DNA from: Antedon bifida
Taxonomy: Eukaryota; Echinodermata; Crinoidea; Comatulida; Antedonidae
DNA length: 64,000 nucleotides
Assembly: GCA_963402885.1 (NCBI GenBank)
Contig: OY727096.1
Location: 25,215,820-25,279,819, forward strand
Direction of reading: 5' to 3'
This document shows positions 46,501 to 59,477 of this stretch, piece after piece; position 1 is the stretch's first letter, and each line of letters opens with the position of its first letter. A model generated the notes under the pieces. It did not search any database. It was not told where the DNA came from and worked only from the letters and a program-made list of their open reading frames with translations. The position numbers and the translations under genes were made by a program.

Positions 46501-47912
46501 ATATGCCTACATAACATTGCATCAAACACACCTTAGGATAAATAATATAATATTATTATTAAGTACAAAAAATTACACGGAAAATAATGCCATGTATCTA
46601 ATGCCATGTATCTAGGCCTAATGTATCTGAAAAAAAACCCCAATTTAATAAGTACTGATACTGCTTTCCACTTTAGGACCAAATACCAGCCCCCTCCCTC
46701 TTCAGTAGGCTACTATCAAGGAACAGAATGTACAGAATCTCGGCCACCTTATACTGTACATTAAAAATAAATTATTATGAGAATAAATTATGTGTACGTG
46801 CTACTAGTTGATTGGACATTACATCAATAATTGCATAAAATGGACCTAAATTAGAGGTAAAAGTTGGACATGTGAATTAGTGTACTCAATAAGAGGTAAA
46901 TATGTGATGTTAGAACGAGATAGAATAATTGGCTGCCAGTTCAGCGTGGACCTTGGAGGTATTATTCGGACAATGCTATGTGAAGACAATTTGCAATTAA
47001 TTGCTCAATAATGATGACAATGCAATAATTGATGAACTAAAAACCTTAGAGGTAAAGTTAGGACATAATAATAGTATGACAATATATTATACATTAAAAT
47101 AATATGCAATAATTGCACAGAATAGACCTTGGACATAATGTATTGTTGAGCATGAACCTTCACAAAATATGTTATAAGCTTAATGTGCAGAGCTGGTTTC
47201 TGTGATGCCGTTACCTTTAAATATCTTATATAATATATGTATATATATAATAGGCCTATTATTGTACAAAAGGTATTTTTTAGAGTATACAGATGATAGG
47301 ATGTGCATAAAACTCTACGGTCTTTATTTCCTTATTGGCCGCCTTATTGGCAACAGATGCAATCATTATGGTACAGAGATTTGAATCTTAATTTATGACT
47401 TTTAGTAAATTACTATTATTATTAATTATTACAGTATAAACTATTATTTGATCCAGCATAATCTAATATGACAACGTAACACAACTGTATTAGGCTAGAT
47501 ATTATTCCACCATTTTTGTAGTGAATTTTGAGACCAGAATCCATGAGAATATACTAGACCAAATATTACAAATATTCTTATCTAATCAACTCAAATCGTG
47601 TATGATACAATGCTTGTATGAAACATCAAATGTTATGATTATAGTACGAGATGTAAAGATAAGCAACCAGATATTAAGTACTGTACATTATAAACAAACT
47701 CCTAAAAGCTTACTATTCTTTACTACAGTACTACTACTTCAGAAGTGCCATAAATACAGTATAAATAACATGTTGGTATCAAATTACTGCTGGATGGAGT
47801 ATATATACATTGGCAGGATATACCATATAGTTACAAACTTCCTTTAGTTATTAATAATATACATAATTAATTACAAGTACTATCTGCTCTTTCAATTTTT
47901 CTGTGAATTACA
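43520..47912. other. Convergent 3' space, no gene seen
   Basis: AT-rich DNA between the plus-strand ZNF800-like gene and the minus-strand Vac8-like gene. It contains a poly-C run (45682-45699), a family D fragment (45771-45937, ending GGGGGACAATGCATCTTAA) and many possible polyadenylation signals on both strands. Short open frames here have no recognisable content. Confidence 0.5.
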
Positions 47913-47959
47913 GTTTGTGGGAGTAAGTACAACATAGTTCATAAAATAATTAGATTGGA

Positions 47960-48052
47960 AATTCTCAGTAACGCAGCTAAAAATAAGTATGTACCAAAAT
48001 ATGTATAACATATTTTGGTACAAACTTATTTTTAGCTGCGTTACTGAGAATT
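47960..48052. repeat. Near-perfect 93-nt hairpin
   Basis: Arms of 45 nt (47960-48004 and 48008-48052) are reverse complements with one mismatch, around a 3-nt loop (ATA). The left arm starts AATTCTCAGTAACGCAGC and ends CCAAAATATGT. A diverged direct copy of the left arm and its flank lies at 48147-48250, and the flank at 47915-47959 belongs to the same unit. The structure probably arose by local inverted duplication. Confidence 0.9.
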
Positions 48053-48146
48053 AATGCCATGTGAGGGAGTAAGTACAAAAGACAGAAACTTCTATAAATT
48101 AAAATGTAAATAAAAAAAATTAAAAAATCTAATCTATATCAGATAT

Positions 48147-48250
48147 TGATGGAGTGAGTTCAACATAGTTTATAAAATAATTAGACTGAAAAATCTCAGT
48201 AATATAGCTAAAATGTAAGTAAAGTAGGGCCTATGTACCAAAATAAGTAA
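48147..48250. repeat. Diverged direct copy of the hairpin arm and flank
   Basis: Shares GGAGTGAGTTCAACATAG, AAAATAATTAGA and ATCTCAGTAA with 47915-48000, then GTACCAAAATAAGTA. It shows that the hairpin is part of a locally duplicated unit of about 90-100 bp. Confidence 0.7.
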
Positions 48251-49223
48251 GGGAGTAAGTATGTAAGACGGAATACAACTTTTAATGGGTGCCCAGTTTA
48301 TTTTTTTTTTCAATTATATAATAATGATATTATTGCTTAAGGTAGAAAATTAATACATTATGTTTTATTTATATAATAATAAAAGAAAAATGTTTAAAAT
48401 TTCACTCAAGGTGGAATATTTGCTTTATTAAAAATGTAATAAAAACCTAAAATTAAATACTGAAAGTATAAATTAATAAAATTGGCAGTAGTAAATATTG
48501 TTAAAAAAAACCAATATATAATGTAATAATACAGTATACAGAATGTGAATGCTATAAATGATATACAAGACCTCATCAGGCATTATTTGGTTAAAAAATA
48601 ATGCAGGAAAAAATCAAACATAGTTCTGGGTACAGGTACTATAAGACACACATTTACATAATAAGTTAAAATAAATTTTATATAAAAAAAGTGCAAAATT
48701 TAGATAAAATTTGAGGTACAGTAAAACATAACACACATTGTCACATCACTTCAACACTCCAATATTAAAACCTGATTAAAACTAACCACATACACCGTTG
48801 GTAAAAATCCTTCTTGGCCTTGAAGAATATACACATGCTTCTAAATTTCTACTTTAAAAACCAACTAACAATACTTAGTTATTGCTATTTACGTAATTCC
48901 CTGGACATCTTAAATACAGTACAATATGTTTTTATTATACAGTTATACACTTTACTAATAATTAGTTTATGAAATGCACTACCATTACTGGAGTTACACC
49001 AAATCTTAAAGGTTGCGACCCGACTTCAATGTAACTGATACACAGTGCATTCAAAATGAAATGGAAATTCAACCATTAATCAAAAGGTGTACCAAGTTGA
49101 ACCTGTCACTGCAATCTTATTAAAATACAGTACTAGAATTAAGGTAATTATTTGGAGGCTGTCTCAGGTAAATGGCCAATCAGTTACTGTGGAAATAGAG
49201 TTCAGACAACTTTGTTTATGGGT

Positions 49224-49360
49224 GCCATGTTGTAACCACAATGAAATATTAGACTGCCATGTTGTAACCACAGTGGAATATTAGACTGCCATGTTGTAAC
49301 CACAGTGGAATATTAGACTGCCATGTTGTAACTACAGTGGAATATTAGACTGCCATGTTG
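49224..49360. repeat. 32-bp tandem repeat, about 4.5 copies
   Basis: GCCATGTTGTAACCACAG with a GGAATATTAGACT tail recurs at 49224, 49256, 49288, 49320 and 49352, with few differences. Confidence 0.9.
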
Positions 49361-50347
49361 AGGCTTATGATACTGTAGTTATTGAGTGCTATTGTTGAGT
49401 CTCGAAAAAATAGTTACATGATTTAGTTTCCAGGATGGTAAACGTTAGATCAACCAAATACAGACCCAATAATTGGACAAAACTATGTATACTGGACACT
49501 ATGTGCATGTGTAGATTACTCATTTGGATACCTCCCCCAAACAAAAACTCGCTATTATCGCAAAGGACAACATGAGCTTACTATACAAAGTAAAATCAAT
49601 CCATTATCATTTTATAATCTACAGTACTATACTAGTTGAAAGATTAACTCCATTTATCACTCTAGTTTATTGCTAACAACTACAGTATATTGTAATGCCA
49701 CTTTCCCGCTACTTAAATATGTAATAAATATTGTATAATAATAACATTAAAAATGCACTATTTACATAAAAGTATACTCGCTGTATTAGTGAACAATAAT
49801 GATGATTGTATATTTATATAAGTATTTCAATAAGTGTTGGTGCTTATTTATTTTACATAAAAATAATAAATAACTCTGAATTATAAAATAGTACCATTTA
49901 TAATATACTGTAAGTTTTAGGTTGTATTTCATTTGAAAAAGCATCATCAAAGTTTAATAATTATTGAAGGAGGTTTAAATTTACTTAAAACAAAGAGGGA
50001 GTGTCTGTATTCCCTCCTATTCTATGAACAGTAATATGAAATAAGTACGAAATGTCCATAGGATTCTGCACCTGCACAAATCCAAAGTGTTTATTTCAAC
50101 AAGGATTTACATTCTTTTATAATAAAACATACAACAGCAATAAAACGAGTTCCTTATTTACATCTTTTTACAACCCACTCTATGTGAACTCTTACTGTAC
50201 TAAAATGCCTAATACTATTTTGTTACATGCTGGTATATTCACAATACAGAACTATTTACAACCATAAACAATATATAAAACACTAGGTTACACAACACCA
50301 GTATTACGATACAAAACACTAATACATTACTATTTCTACTGGAAGGT

Positions 50348-50353
50348 TTTATT
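50348..50353 (-). terminator. Candidate polyadenylation signal of the Vac8-like gene
   Basis: AATAAA on the minus strand (TTTATT on plus), about 490 bp after the stop codon and beyond the 25-bp minisatellite. Others lie further on. Confidence 0.3.
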
Positions 50354-50551
50354 CTGGGCGGTGCCAGTGAACACTTTGGTAAAAAGGGTTTCAAGTACAG
50401 GACATGTAAAAAGGTATGTATCTTATTTGTTTAACATTATCATGGTTGGTTTTGAGTTTAAGAGTTTTCTCCGCATTATTAAATTCATAGAACAGGCCCA
50501 TATCAATGTCACATATGATGCATAGAGACTGTCCGGACGGCTACAGATCTT

Positions 50552-50800
50552 TGTCCTGTTAACTATGGTAGACTCCCGTCCTGATAGGGTAAGGTACACT
50601 GCCATCCTGTTGGCAATGGTAGACTCTTGACCTGTTGGTTACTGGTAGCATCCTGACCTGTTGACTATGGTAGACTCTTGTCCTGTTGACTATGGTAGAC
50701 TCTTATCCTGTTGACTATGGTAGACTCCTGCCCTGTTGGCTATGGTGGTAGACTCCTGTCCTGTTGGCTATGGTAGACCGTTGTCCTGTCGGCTAGAATC
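50552..50800. repeat. 25-bp minisatellite in the Vac8-like 3' UTR
   Basis: The TGGTAGAC core recurs at 50566, 50592 (variant), 50617, 50643 (variant), 50668, 50693, 50718, 50746 and 50771, almost always 25 bp apart, in units like TCCTGTTGACTATGGTAGAC. It starts 40 bp past the stop codon on the transcript. Confidence 0.85.
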
Positions 50801-50839
50801 CTGTGCCTAGGCCTACCATTTCTAGCCTAAAACAACACA

Positions 50840-53800
50840 TCAACAATGCTCTTCTAGCACAGTGCCTGCAAGCTCCTTAATGTGCAGAGGAAGTGATGAT
50901 ATCATTTGCAGTGTTTTAACTTGGGCTGGTATGTTACTTTCACGGAAGGAAATGAGAAATGATTCATCTACAAAATGAAAATAATTATTAGAAAATATCA
51001 TCATCATCATCATCATATCAGTTTTTTTCTCTGTGACGAGGACAATCATCCATTTTAAACTCTTATGTATACACCCAGCCTGAAACTAGACTCCCTGGAT
51101 ACTGAAACTAGACTCCCTGGATACTGGAACTCGGAACCATACATTTTTTTTTTTTACCATATTTAAAGAGGGTGATCCATCCAGCAATTGCTGATCATTA
51201 GGGACCCTCAGGGGTTCACAAGACAAACATATACACAAGATGCTCTACATAAACAAAGTCTTATTACAAGTCTTTGCCTATTTTTTTTTTTTCGGGCTTT
51301 GAAAGAAATGACAGTACAATAATTACCCTTCAATAACTGAACGCAAGTCCATAGAGCAATGTGGATGAAGTTTGTATCTTTGCTGCGAAGAAACCTTTCC
51401 AAATACTTGAGAATTCCACCAACATTATTTTTCAGAAGTTCTGACGGAATAGCTGAAGAGAAGAAATGTGTCAAATGAAGTTTAACCAAGTAAAATACAG
51501 TTGGAAAATATTTTAGCATCATGAAAAAAAACAATAAAAATATCTTCTATTTTGTTTGAAACATTTGAGCACTGTTGAGATACTTACTTAGCAACGCTAC
51601 TTGCCCGATAATGCCAGCACTGTTGTATTGCACTTCAGAGTGTGGTGAGCTGACAGCTAAGTTAACAAGTCGACTAAAGAAGCGCCCTGAATTACTTTCT
51701 AATAACTTTTGCTTGGCATCATCTGTTGAAAGAAAAAGAAATTGAGTTTCTGTTTATTTGTAAAATCAAACACTTTTTATATAATAATTTGAACTCCAAC
51801 ATATTGTCAATTATGCTTAACATATCAGTGGAATTGAGAAGAGCTCAATCAAATCTATTTTTGATAAGAGAATAAGAAAATTCATTCAACTTTACAAGAC
51901 TCAACTCATCCCATGCACTATGTTTTTGAAGTTCTTAGGAGCGGCAGGTCATTCCGGCCCATCACCTCTTGTACAAATAAATTCCGTAATATTACCAATC
52001 TGCCATTACAGCACTGAATGTTAGAGAATGATGTGCCATGGTTTTTATACTATTTTTGTATTGTATAGAGCAAAACAACTTTTTTTTTAATGTTATGCAT
52101 ATAATAAATGGAATTGAATAATACACCTACCATCACTTGACATGACAGCAAGAGCCGCTGTCACTTCAGTCTGGACTGACGCCGGTGAGGTACTCTCCAT
52201 GAAAGTACTTACTAGACTCTCTAAACCGCCAGAGCTTAAGATTGTCTGTGAAGAGGAGGCATTAAAAACTTTAGAGTGATTGGAGAACATTAACAGTTAG
52301 TAGGTAGCTTTTGATTTGTGAAGACCTACAGTTTACATCATGTCACACTATACTGTATGCATGGATTGACATTGCTCAATTTGACACAGTTTTGGGCAAA
52401 GACACAATGTATGTTTATAGAGGATGAAGTTTTTTAGGAACACCAATTACCGTTACATGGTCTCCTGCAGCTAAATTCCTTAATGTACCAGCAGCATGGC
52501 AGTGCACTTCCCAAATCATAGGCTCATATAGCAACCTACAAAGTTCCGGTAAAAATCCTTCTTGTACAATTGGTGTCTGTAGGAAAACAAAATATATATA
52601 TATATAGGACTTTGTAAACCATCACAGACAAGAAAGGCAAAAGCAAACCACCCCATAAGAAAATGGAACAGTCCAGTAAAGTTACATTTAGAGGATTAGT
52701 TTTGTACCTCATTTTGTCTGTGTATTGAAAGGTTACGAACAGCTGCTACAGCAGCAGACAAAGTGTCCTTTTTGCTGGTCTTGATAATCCTAAGTAATGG
52801 AGGAAGTGATCCTAAATCTACAATAGCTACTTGATTAGATTCTGAAAAATAAAACAAAAATCAGTCAAGGACAGTCATTCACACATTGTTCAAAAAGATA
52901 AAAAAATACTACCAAATACTATTATGTATAATACACCCAGGTGTATAAATTAGATCAAGACACAACTTTGCGCCAATTACTAGCTGCATTATGGGAGTAT
53001 TTTTTCATACATGTTTGATACAACAAAATGACTGGGGTAATAATGTGGAGTGCTTTAAGAAACATTGTGCAATAAGCACTACATAAAGCTCTGTCTACAC
53101 TATCAAATTTTATGTGAAAAAAGTGATGTGCCCAAATATAGTAGTAATATGCTTAAATATGGTAGTGATATGACATCATAATGTCTATATATGGTCACAT
53201 CACAATTTGTTGTCACATAAAGTTTGATAGTGTAGACAGAGCTTAAGATTATTATTACTATAATTATTATTATTGTGTAATATACATACCATCTGAGGCC
53301 AAATTCCGTAAAGCAAAGCAGGCTTGACATTTGACCTAAAAAAACAATATAATTTTTTATAGAATACAATTATACAGTGGAATGCCTTCTTGCATTGACT
53401 TATTTATTGACTATATATATATATGAATATATTTTATTATCTGTACAATGATTTCTTAGATTAGGCTTAATTTTTTTTGCTATGGATATATTATGTCATC
53501 ATGGTATTCCGAAATAAAAAGATGAATGAATGAATATTCAATTTACACAAGTTTTCATGTTTTGATACATTCTAATATTTTTCTGAACAATAACAAAATT
53601 CGAACCTTATCAATCGGTGAGTCAAGAAGATAAATAAGAGAACGTAACACTCTGTGGTTTCCTTCTTTGCTGACATGTTTACGATGAGATTCATCGACTG
53701 CTAGATTACTGAGGGCAGCAGAGCTGTAATATTGTACATCAGTGTCCTCAGAACTGAGCAAGGATACAAACACAGGTATAGCGCCATCTGACACCAGTGC

Positions 53801-56800
53801 TTGCCTATTAGCATCTGCAAAATACCAATTCAACATGTGATTATTTTAGAGTAGAACACCTATTAAGCTCTGTCTACACTATCAAACATAATGTGACAAA
53901 AAATGTGATGCGCCCAATATGGTAGTGAAAGCCCAAATATGGTAGTGATATGCCTAAATATGGTAGTGATATGATGTCCTCGTGTCCATATATTTTGTCA
54001 CATCAAGTTTGATAGTGTAGATAGAGCTTTAAACATGTATTTTCACTTGCTTGTTTCACTTAATAGGGGCCATGACAAAAAAAATCTTTGGTCGAGCAAA
54101 CGATTGAACCCTGGATTCTGAGTAAGCAAGCATGTTAACCACACAGACCACTATTAATAGTGGATTCACAAACACAGATGTTTAACAAAATCTAACAATG
54201 TTATTAGGGATATCTTCTAAAAGTTAAAAATGCTTTCACATGCTAGTATAGTAATTGATGATGTAATGTACGTGTGAACTAGGTATAAGTTGAAATTTTA
54301 TTTTTGTTATCAAAAAGATCACACTCTAATTCCCATAGGCGGATCCAAGGTTTGGTAGTGGGGTGTGTGTGCAGTTGGCCAATATTGAACAGTGCAATGC
54401 AAAATATAGGACATTCTGATTACATTCAGCACCTCATTTTACAATATTTAAAAATCCTGGATTCGCCCATGATTCTACACTCTTCGCTTTTAGTACATAC
54501 CAATGTGGGTCAGATTGAGAAGTGCCCCAGCAGCATTTCGACGAACACGAATGTCTTGCGATTTTGCTAATGACAACAACGGTTTAATGCCACCTTTCAC
54601 AACTATCTCTCGTTTGTTGAGGTCTGAAAAAAAAATTACATTGGTAAATTTAATTGTTTTTGTAGAATACTGTTAAAGAAATTAATTCTACAGGATATAG
54701 GCTGTGTTGCAGGGGTGTGTCATATTAGTTTTGTTACACTTTACTTGGTTTGTTGATAAAGTCAGTAACTGGTATTCTGTGTTAGCAGGTAAAGTCAATA
54801 AATGCATTACAGATTTAGAATAGTATATGTAAAATGAATTTATGCGGTTCCCTGTACAACACATGTTAATGTATTTAAGCCTGTATAATACATTTTAGGG
54901 ATCATGTGAAAATTATTCAGTTACTGCAGTAAGTACAGTAATTAAACTGAAATAATTACATATGATTTTAGTTTGTTCAATGTAATTAATTACAACTCCC
55001 TAGTAGAAGTTTATTAGGAATTCATTGTAATAAACAGCCTAGTGTATGAATAGCTCGGTAAATATTAGCATTTAATCAGTATAATGAGTAAACAGAATAT
55101 AAATTACTGCAGTAACTGCAGTAGAATAAATGATCTATAGTGATGAACGACATTTCATCTTCTGTGCTTTCTCTGTGTTTATATAAATATGGAAGAATAA
55201 ATTCTGAAAGTTGTTTGGAATTAAATCACCTTTGAACTCCTTTTCGTATCATTTTTAATGTATTCTTTTTTTTACTTCTTGTAAAAAAGTGCAGAACACT
55301 GTATTGTAGTGAAAGTATTTTAGTTGGAAAAAAAACCAGTACCGTTTTGATTTTACGATCATTCGGGAAACCACCTCACGACTTAAAATGGAATAATTTA
55401 CATATTTTATATGTTGTATTACAGTCATGAATTTAAATTTCTATGAAAATGTTATGAATTTGATGTTTTTAGGTATTGTACATTTATTTTGTGTAGAGGA
55501 CCTCTTCAAGTCAGCTGTATTGTAGATACCAATGAAATAAAGTTGAATAAATAAATAACAAACAAATAATAATTTAATAAATACAAGACCAATGTAATTT
55601 ATATCAAATGTAATTTAAATTTTAAATGCTACATAACATGTAGACGACCTTGAACGAAGTATTGAACTCCACTCAATCATGACATTGACTCACTCATTCT
55701 TTTTTCTGCTACAGACATGAATTGTGTTTATTTTCAATTGTTGAAGGTATCTTTTATGTATGTGCTCTGGACTGTAATAAAGACCGTGATTTTGAAAGTG
55801 AATTTTATAAAAATATATGCATTTGTATCTATGGACATTCTATAGCAAATGTTGTGCATACAATATGTTGTAAGTCCAAATAGCCAAATAGAAGGGGAGG
55901 GGAAATCTGACAAGGGGTGGGATTATATAATACCTTAGGGTGGGGTAATAACTGCAAATCAAGTGTATAGTTTATTCTTGAAAGTAAGAGAGTAATAGGT
56001 AAAAATTTGCGACGACCAATGACCCAAGTATGTCATTCGGGGATATTGGGACGTGATTTCTCACTCCACACCTCGACACAGTTTTGATGATTTAGGTACA
56101 GGCAACAACCGGCCACACATTGATTGACCTGACCTAGTTAGGTCGTTGCAAATCGAAGGCTCCCAATTAACAGTATCTCAGCATATTATTCATGAGATTA
56201 ATTTGAAATGTGCACATGGGTTGCTTACCTGAGGTAGCCAGTGATGTTATACAGCCACATACGTTGCATTTCACCTCCAGGCTGGAGGAGCGCAGCAATC
56301 GGATTAAAACACGTAATCCGCCGCTTTTTATGATAATGTCCTTATTACAATCTGGAATAAGAAGAAAAGTTACACAGTAAATTCTTAAAATAAACACTAA
56401 GGAAGCATTCATAACCAATACATTATATATATATTAATTATTTTTTTTTTTTCAATGTTCTTTCTTTTTGTACCCTGAAAACATAATACAAAAAATATAA
56501 AAAGAAATACATCTTTAAGAGCTGATATGTTCGCTCACAAAATTCATACAAGCAGCAGAGGTATTAAGATGTTTGTTAATTGGTAATTGTACTTTTCTTG
56601 TGCAGAGTACAAAATCCATTTCAATAGCTAGCTGGATAAAGTGCATTATAAAATTAATCAAACCAACGACTCCCTTGGGGTCTATTAGGCCTAACTAAAC
56701 TCTCATTATTGCTAATTGGCAGTTGATTGAAGATTTATGTTGCAAAAATGTTGCATATTTTAGAAATACCATTAAACAAACATGCACTACATTTACAGGT

Positions 56801-58790
56801 ATGCTGTAGGATATGTTAAAAGAAATTTCTTAAAAGGTTATGCGTATATTGGAAATGAAGGGAATGAACTTTTAAAACCTGAAATGGCTTGGTCAGCCGT
56901 TTTAATGTTATGAATACCGTGAGCTACATTATTAAATATTACTTAACAAAAATGTATGTAAACAACAAATGGAATTATGGGATACAATGGTTACTCAAGC
57001 ATGGATGACCTTATGGAATACTTAAAGTAATTAAAAATACCCAATTGTAAAATCTGAGATTTGTCTCTCGAGCGGGAGTTAGTAGTAGTTACACTACATG
57101 TTTATTAGCACGGAGTGTCGCTTGAACGCATCCTAGGATGTAAAACGCAACACACGCACAAAATAAAACAGTTTAGTTGCTTTAATATATCGTGATCTAA
57201 AACTGTGAATAATATTGAATGTGATATACTGTATGTTTTAAACACCATCTCTGATGGTAAAATCAGCTTATTGTCAAAATGATAGTTGATTTTTGTGACC
57301 AACTGGCCACGATTTTTGCTTTGCGTAATATACGCACTGTAGGTAATGTAACAATAGTGTACAACTTAAACACATACACAGACATTATGTTATATTACAG
57401 ACACTAATGAATAATATAAACAACGACTCGCTGCCGAGCATGGCTGCTGAAGGTTATTAATATGAAAATATACAGCCTATAAATCGAGAATTTCAATTAC
57501 CACTTTCGGATGTCTTGTCAATCTTTATTCATGAGATTCTACGAAAACTGTCACTGCATATCAATATTATTTTAAAAGTAGTTGATAACAATGATGCTGT
57601 CATTGACAGCACATGCATCATGTATCACACAATAAAAGGCTAGCCTACACAAGAAAACTATAAATGTTTGCAAACTAAACATCACTGTTTTGGAGAAGTT
57701 TGTGGTGCCTGTCTACAGTACACGGACTCGCATAGTCATTTTGTCCATCTGTAGGGGTAATGTAAAAAATAATGTAGCTCACGTTTATTCATTAAACATA
57801 TGTATTTTTAGAAACACAATTTAACATTCACAAATTTCTATAGAAAATATGATGGTTCTTTTAAAAAGGCTTCTTCCAGAGGAGTGAAGGAAGCCCTCTA
57901 CATCGCTGCTCTAAAACCGGATCCACAGTAAACAATGACTTTGGGCTTACCCAAGACCTACAGTACAAGAAATTAATTGAATCATGTGACTTTCCCATTA
58001 CATCTCAGTCATGTGACTCAATACACATCACTAAACCGTTTGGCAGCCTGACTAGTTAGTGCTGATGAAGAATCCTCGGATGAGGTTTGAAAATTTCACT
58101 CAGGTACATGGCATTTTTTGCTTGTGTGATCCAGTTTAATTGATGGTATAATTAATGCTTCTTTAATAACATCGTCTTCTTTACTTCCTGAACACATTTG
58201 ATCTTTTTTCATGCTCCTGTTGAGGAAGGAATGAGTTGTCAAGAATGTTTACCTGGGCCATGCACAGCAAGGTTATTCAGAGCAAGTGAGGCTGCCTTTT
58301 GTGTCTCTATATCACCAGATTCTAGTAGGGCTATCACCAGCTTCATCAAACGTATAGTTATTGGCTGTAACACTGGAGAAAAAAAAGTGGAAGATAATTA
58401 TTATTAACCATAATCATTGGTGAAAGAGAAATAATTATGGCACAATGCACATAGCTAAGTGCAAATAAGTATTTTTTATTCAAGGGTTTTTAGTTCAATA
58501 CCGGCTCTGACATTGTAAAATATTCCTCAGGACAAAAATTACACTTGATTACTACTATGGCATGTCAAAGACATGGGTTCAAGATTTGTCTGTGACATAT
58601 TGCTTGTATTGAATCCTTAGGCAATGATACTTAACTCCCATTGGATGGGATGTAAAGCTGTTGGTCCAATGTACATACATGGCACAGTGTGTTGACCATA
58701 CTGGGCCTTTGGTGACCAGTACTGAAGAGGTCACCCTCAGTTACAAAGAAGCTTCTTATAGTTTGCAAGGTTAGGAGTAAAGTATCATTA

Positions 58791-58876
<86 letters not shown>

Positions 58877-59039
58877 CAAAAATGATTAGATGAAGACACA
58901 CTTTTACAAGACTTACATTTTTCGCTAATTTCTGCAAGCCATAGAGCAGCTGATCTTTGTAAATCCACATTTTCAGAATATGTTAAAACACACAATGCAC
59001 GAAAACGCCTTTCATTAATTGTTGGTTTTTCTCCACTAT
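50840..59039 (-). CDS. Vac8-like armadillo-repeat protein (5' end missing)
   Basis: Minus-strand exons, 5' to 3': 58917-59039, 58253-58372, 56229-56351, 54501-54623, 53606-53814, 53290-53335, 52708-52841, 52451-52576, 52131-52245, 51588-51722, 51327-51452, 50840-50967. All join in frame and end EEHC plus a stop, giving about 502 residues. It is a solenoid of some eleven to twelve ARM repeats of about 41 residues, with typical NxAAGALxNL-type third helices ([43 protein letters not shown]). The first seen repeat ([17 protein letters not shown] then [13 protein letters not shown]) strongly resembles the start of the yeast Vac8 ARM domain. Vac8 is a lipid-anchored vacuolar scaffold; the role of animal relatives is not established. 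The first visible exon begins in phase 1, so upstream coding exons exist. A 90-bp phase-matched segment at 59852-59941 is a weak candidate. No start codon was found. Confidence 0.88.
53092..53246. mobile_element. MITE family B, copy 6
   Basis: AAGCTCTGTCTACACTATCA at the left and TTTGATAGTGTAGACAGAGC at the right, with AAATATGGTAGTGATATGAC in the body. It ends 44 bp from a 46-nt ARM exon. Confidence 0.85.
53863..54030. mobile_element. MITE family B, copy 7
   Basis: TTAAGCTCTGTCTACACTAT at the left and GTTTGATAGTGTAGATAGAG at the right, with three spaced ATATGGTAGTGA units inside. Located in an intron of the Vac8-like gene. Confidence 0.85.
54085..54165 (-). repeat. tRNA-derived SINE fragment, second member
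   Basis: On the minus strand: GTGTGGTTAACATGCTTGC, then ATCCAGGGTTCAATCG with a B-box. It matches the fragment at 9745-9835 in order and spacing. Confidence 0.45.
54898..55131. mobile_element. MITE family C, copy 1
   Basis: Starts GGGATCATGTGAAAATTATT and TTACTGCAGTAA, and ends TTACTGCAGTAACTGCAG followed by TAGAATAA. The middle shares ATGATTTTAGTTTG and CAATAT/CAATGT with copy 2. In an intron of the Vac8-like gene. Confidence 0.7.
58793..58876. repeat. (GAT)n microsatellite, about 28 uninterrupted units
   Basis: Pure GAT/ATG/TGA trinucleotides in an intron of the Vac8-like gene. It begins 40 nt past a splice donor on the transcribed strand, where it reads (ATC)n. The poly-Ser, poly-His and poly-Ile frames across it are artefacts. 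Confidence 0.98.
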
Positions 59040-59477
59040 CTGGAAAATAAAAAAACAAAGATACATTTTTTTCTGCTTTTGATAATTTAGATTAAAAAAA
59101 TATGGTGAAAATTAAAGTTGTGTCTAGGGATACGGAACACATCCAAGCTTCTGGCGGCTAAAATTAAAACCTATATACACAACACGGGAATAGATCAAAC
59201 ATTTCATATGTCTACAAATTCATTGGATCTGAAGACCTGACTTGGAAAACCATCAATATCATGGGTTTCTTTTTTCATATTTGAGCGAGATTATTTAGAA
59301 GATAAGGTTCAGTTATATTATTAAGAAATTGGTCAGCTATTGAAATTATTATATACAGAAAATAATTTTATGCACATGAACTTTCCGTCTTTAACATACA
59401 GTATTTTAGCATTCAAAAGCTTTGATACGGTAAAGAAAAAGTAGTACAGTAGTTGACCAGTAAATATATTAATATAA

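Noticed and set aside
47521-47847. 108-codon plus frame
   Set aside because: Low-complexity AT-rich sequence with no recognisable motif; expected by chance at this composition.
58631-59058. Poly-Ser, poly-His and poly-Ile frames on the minus strand
   Set aside because: They are the three readings of the (GAT)n microsatellite; the real exon is 58917-59039 in one frame only.
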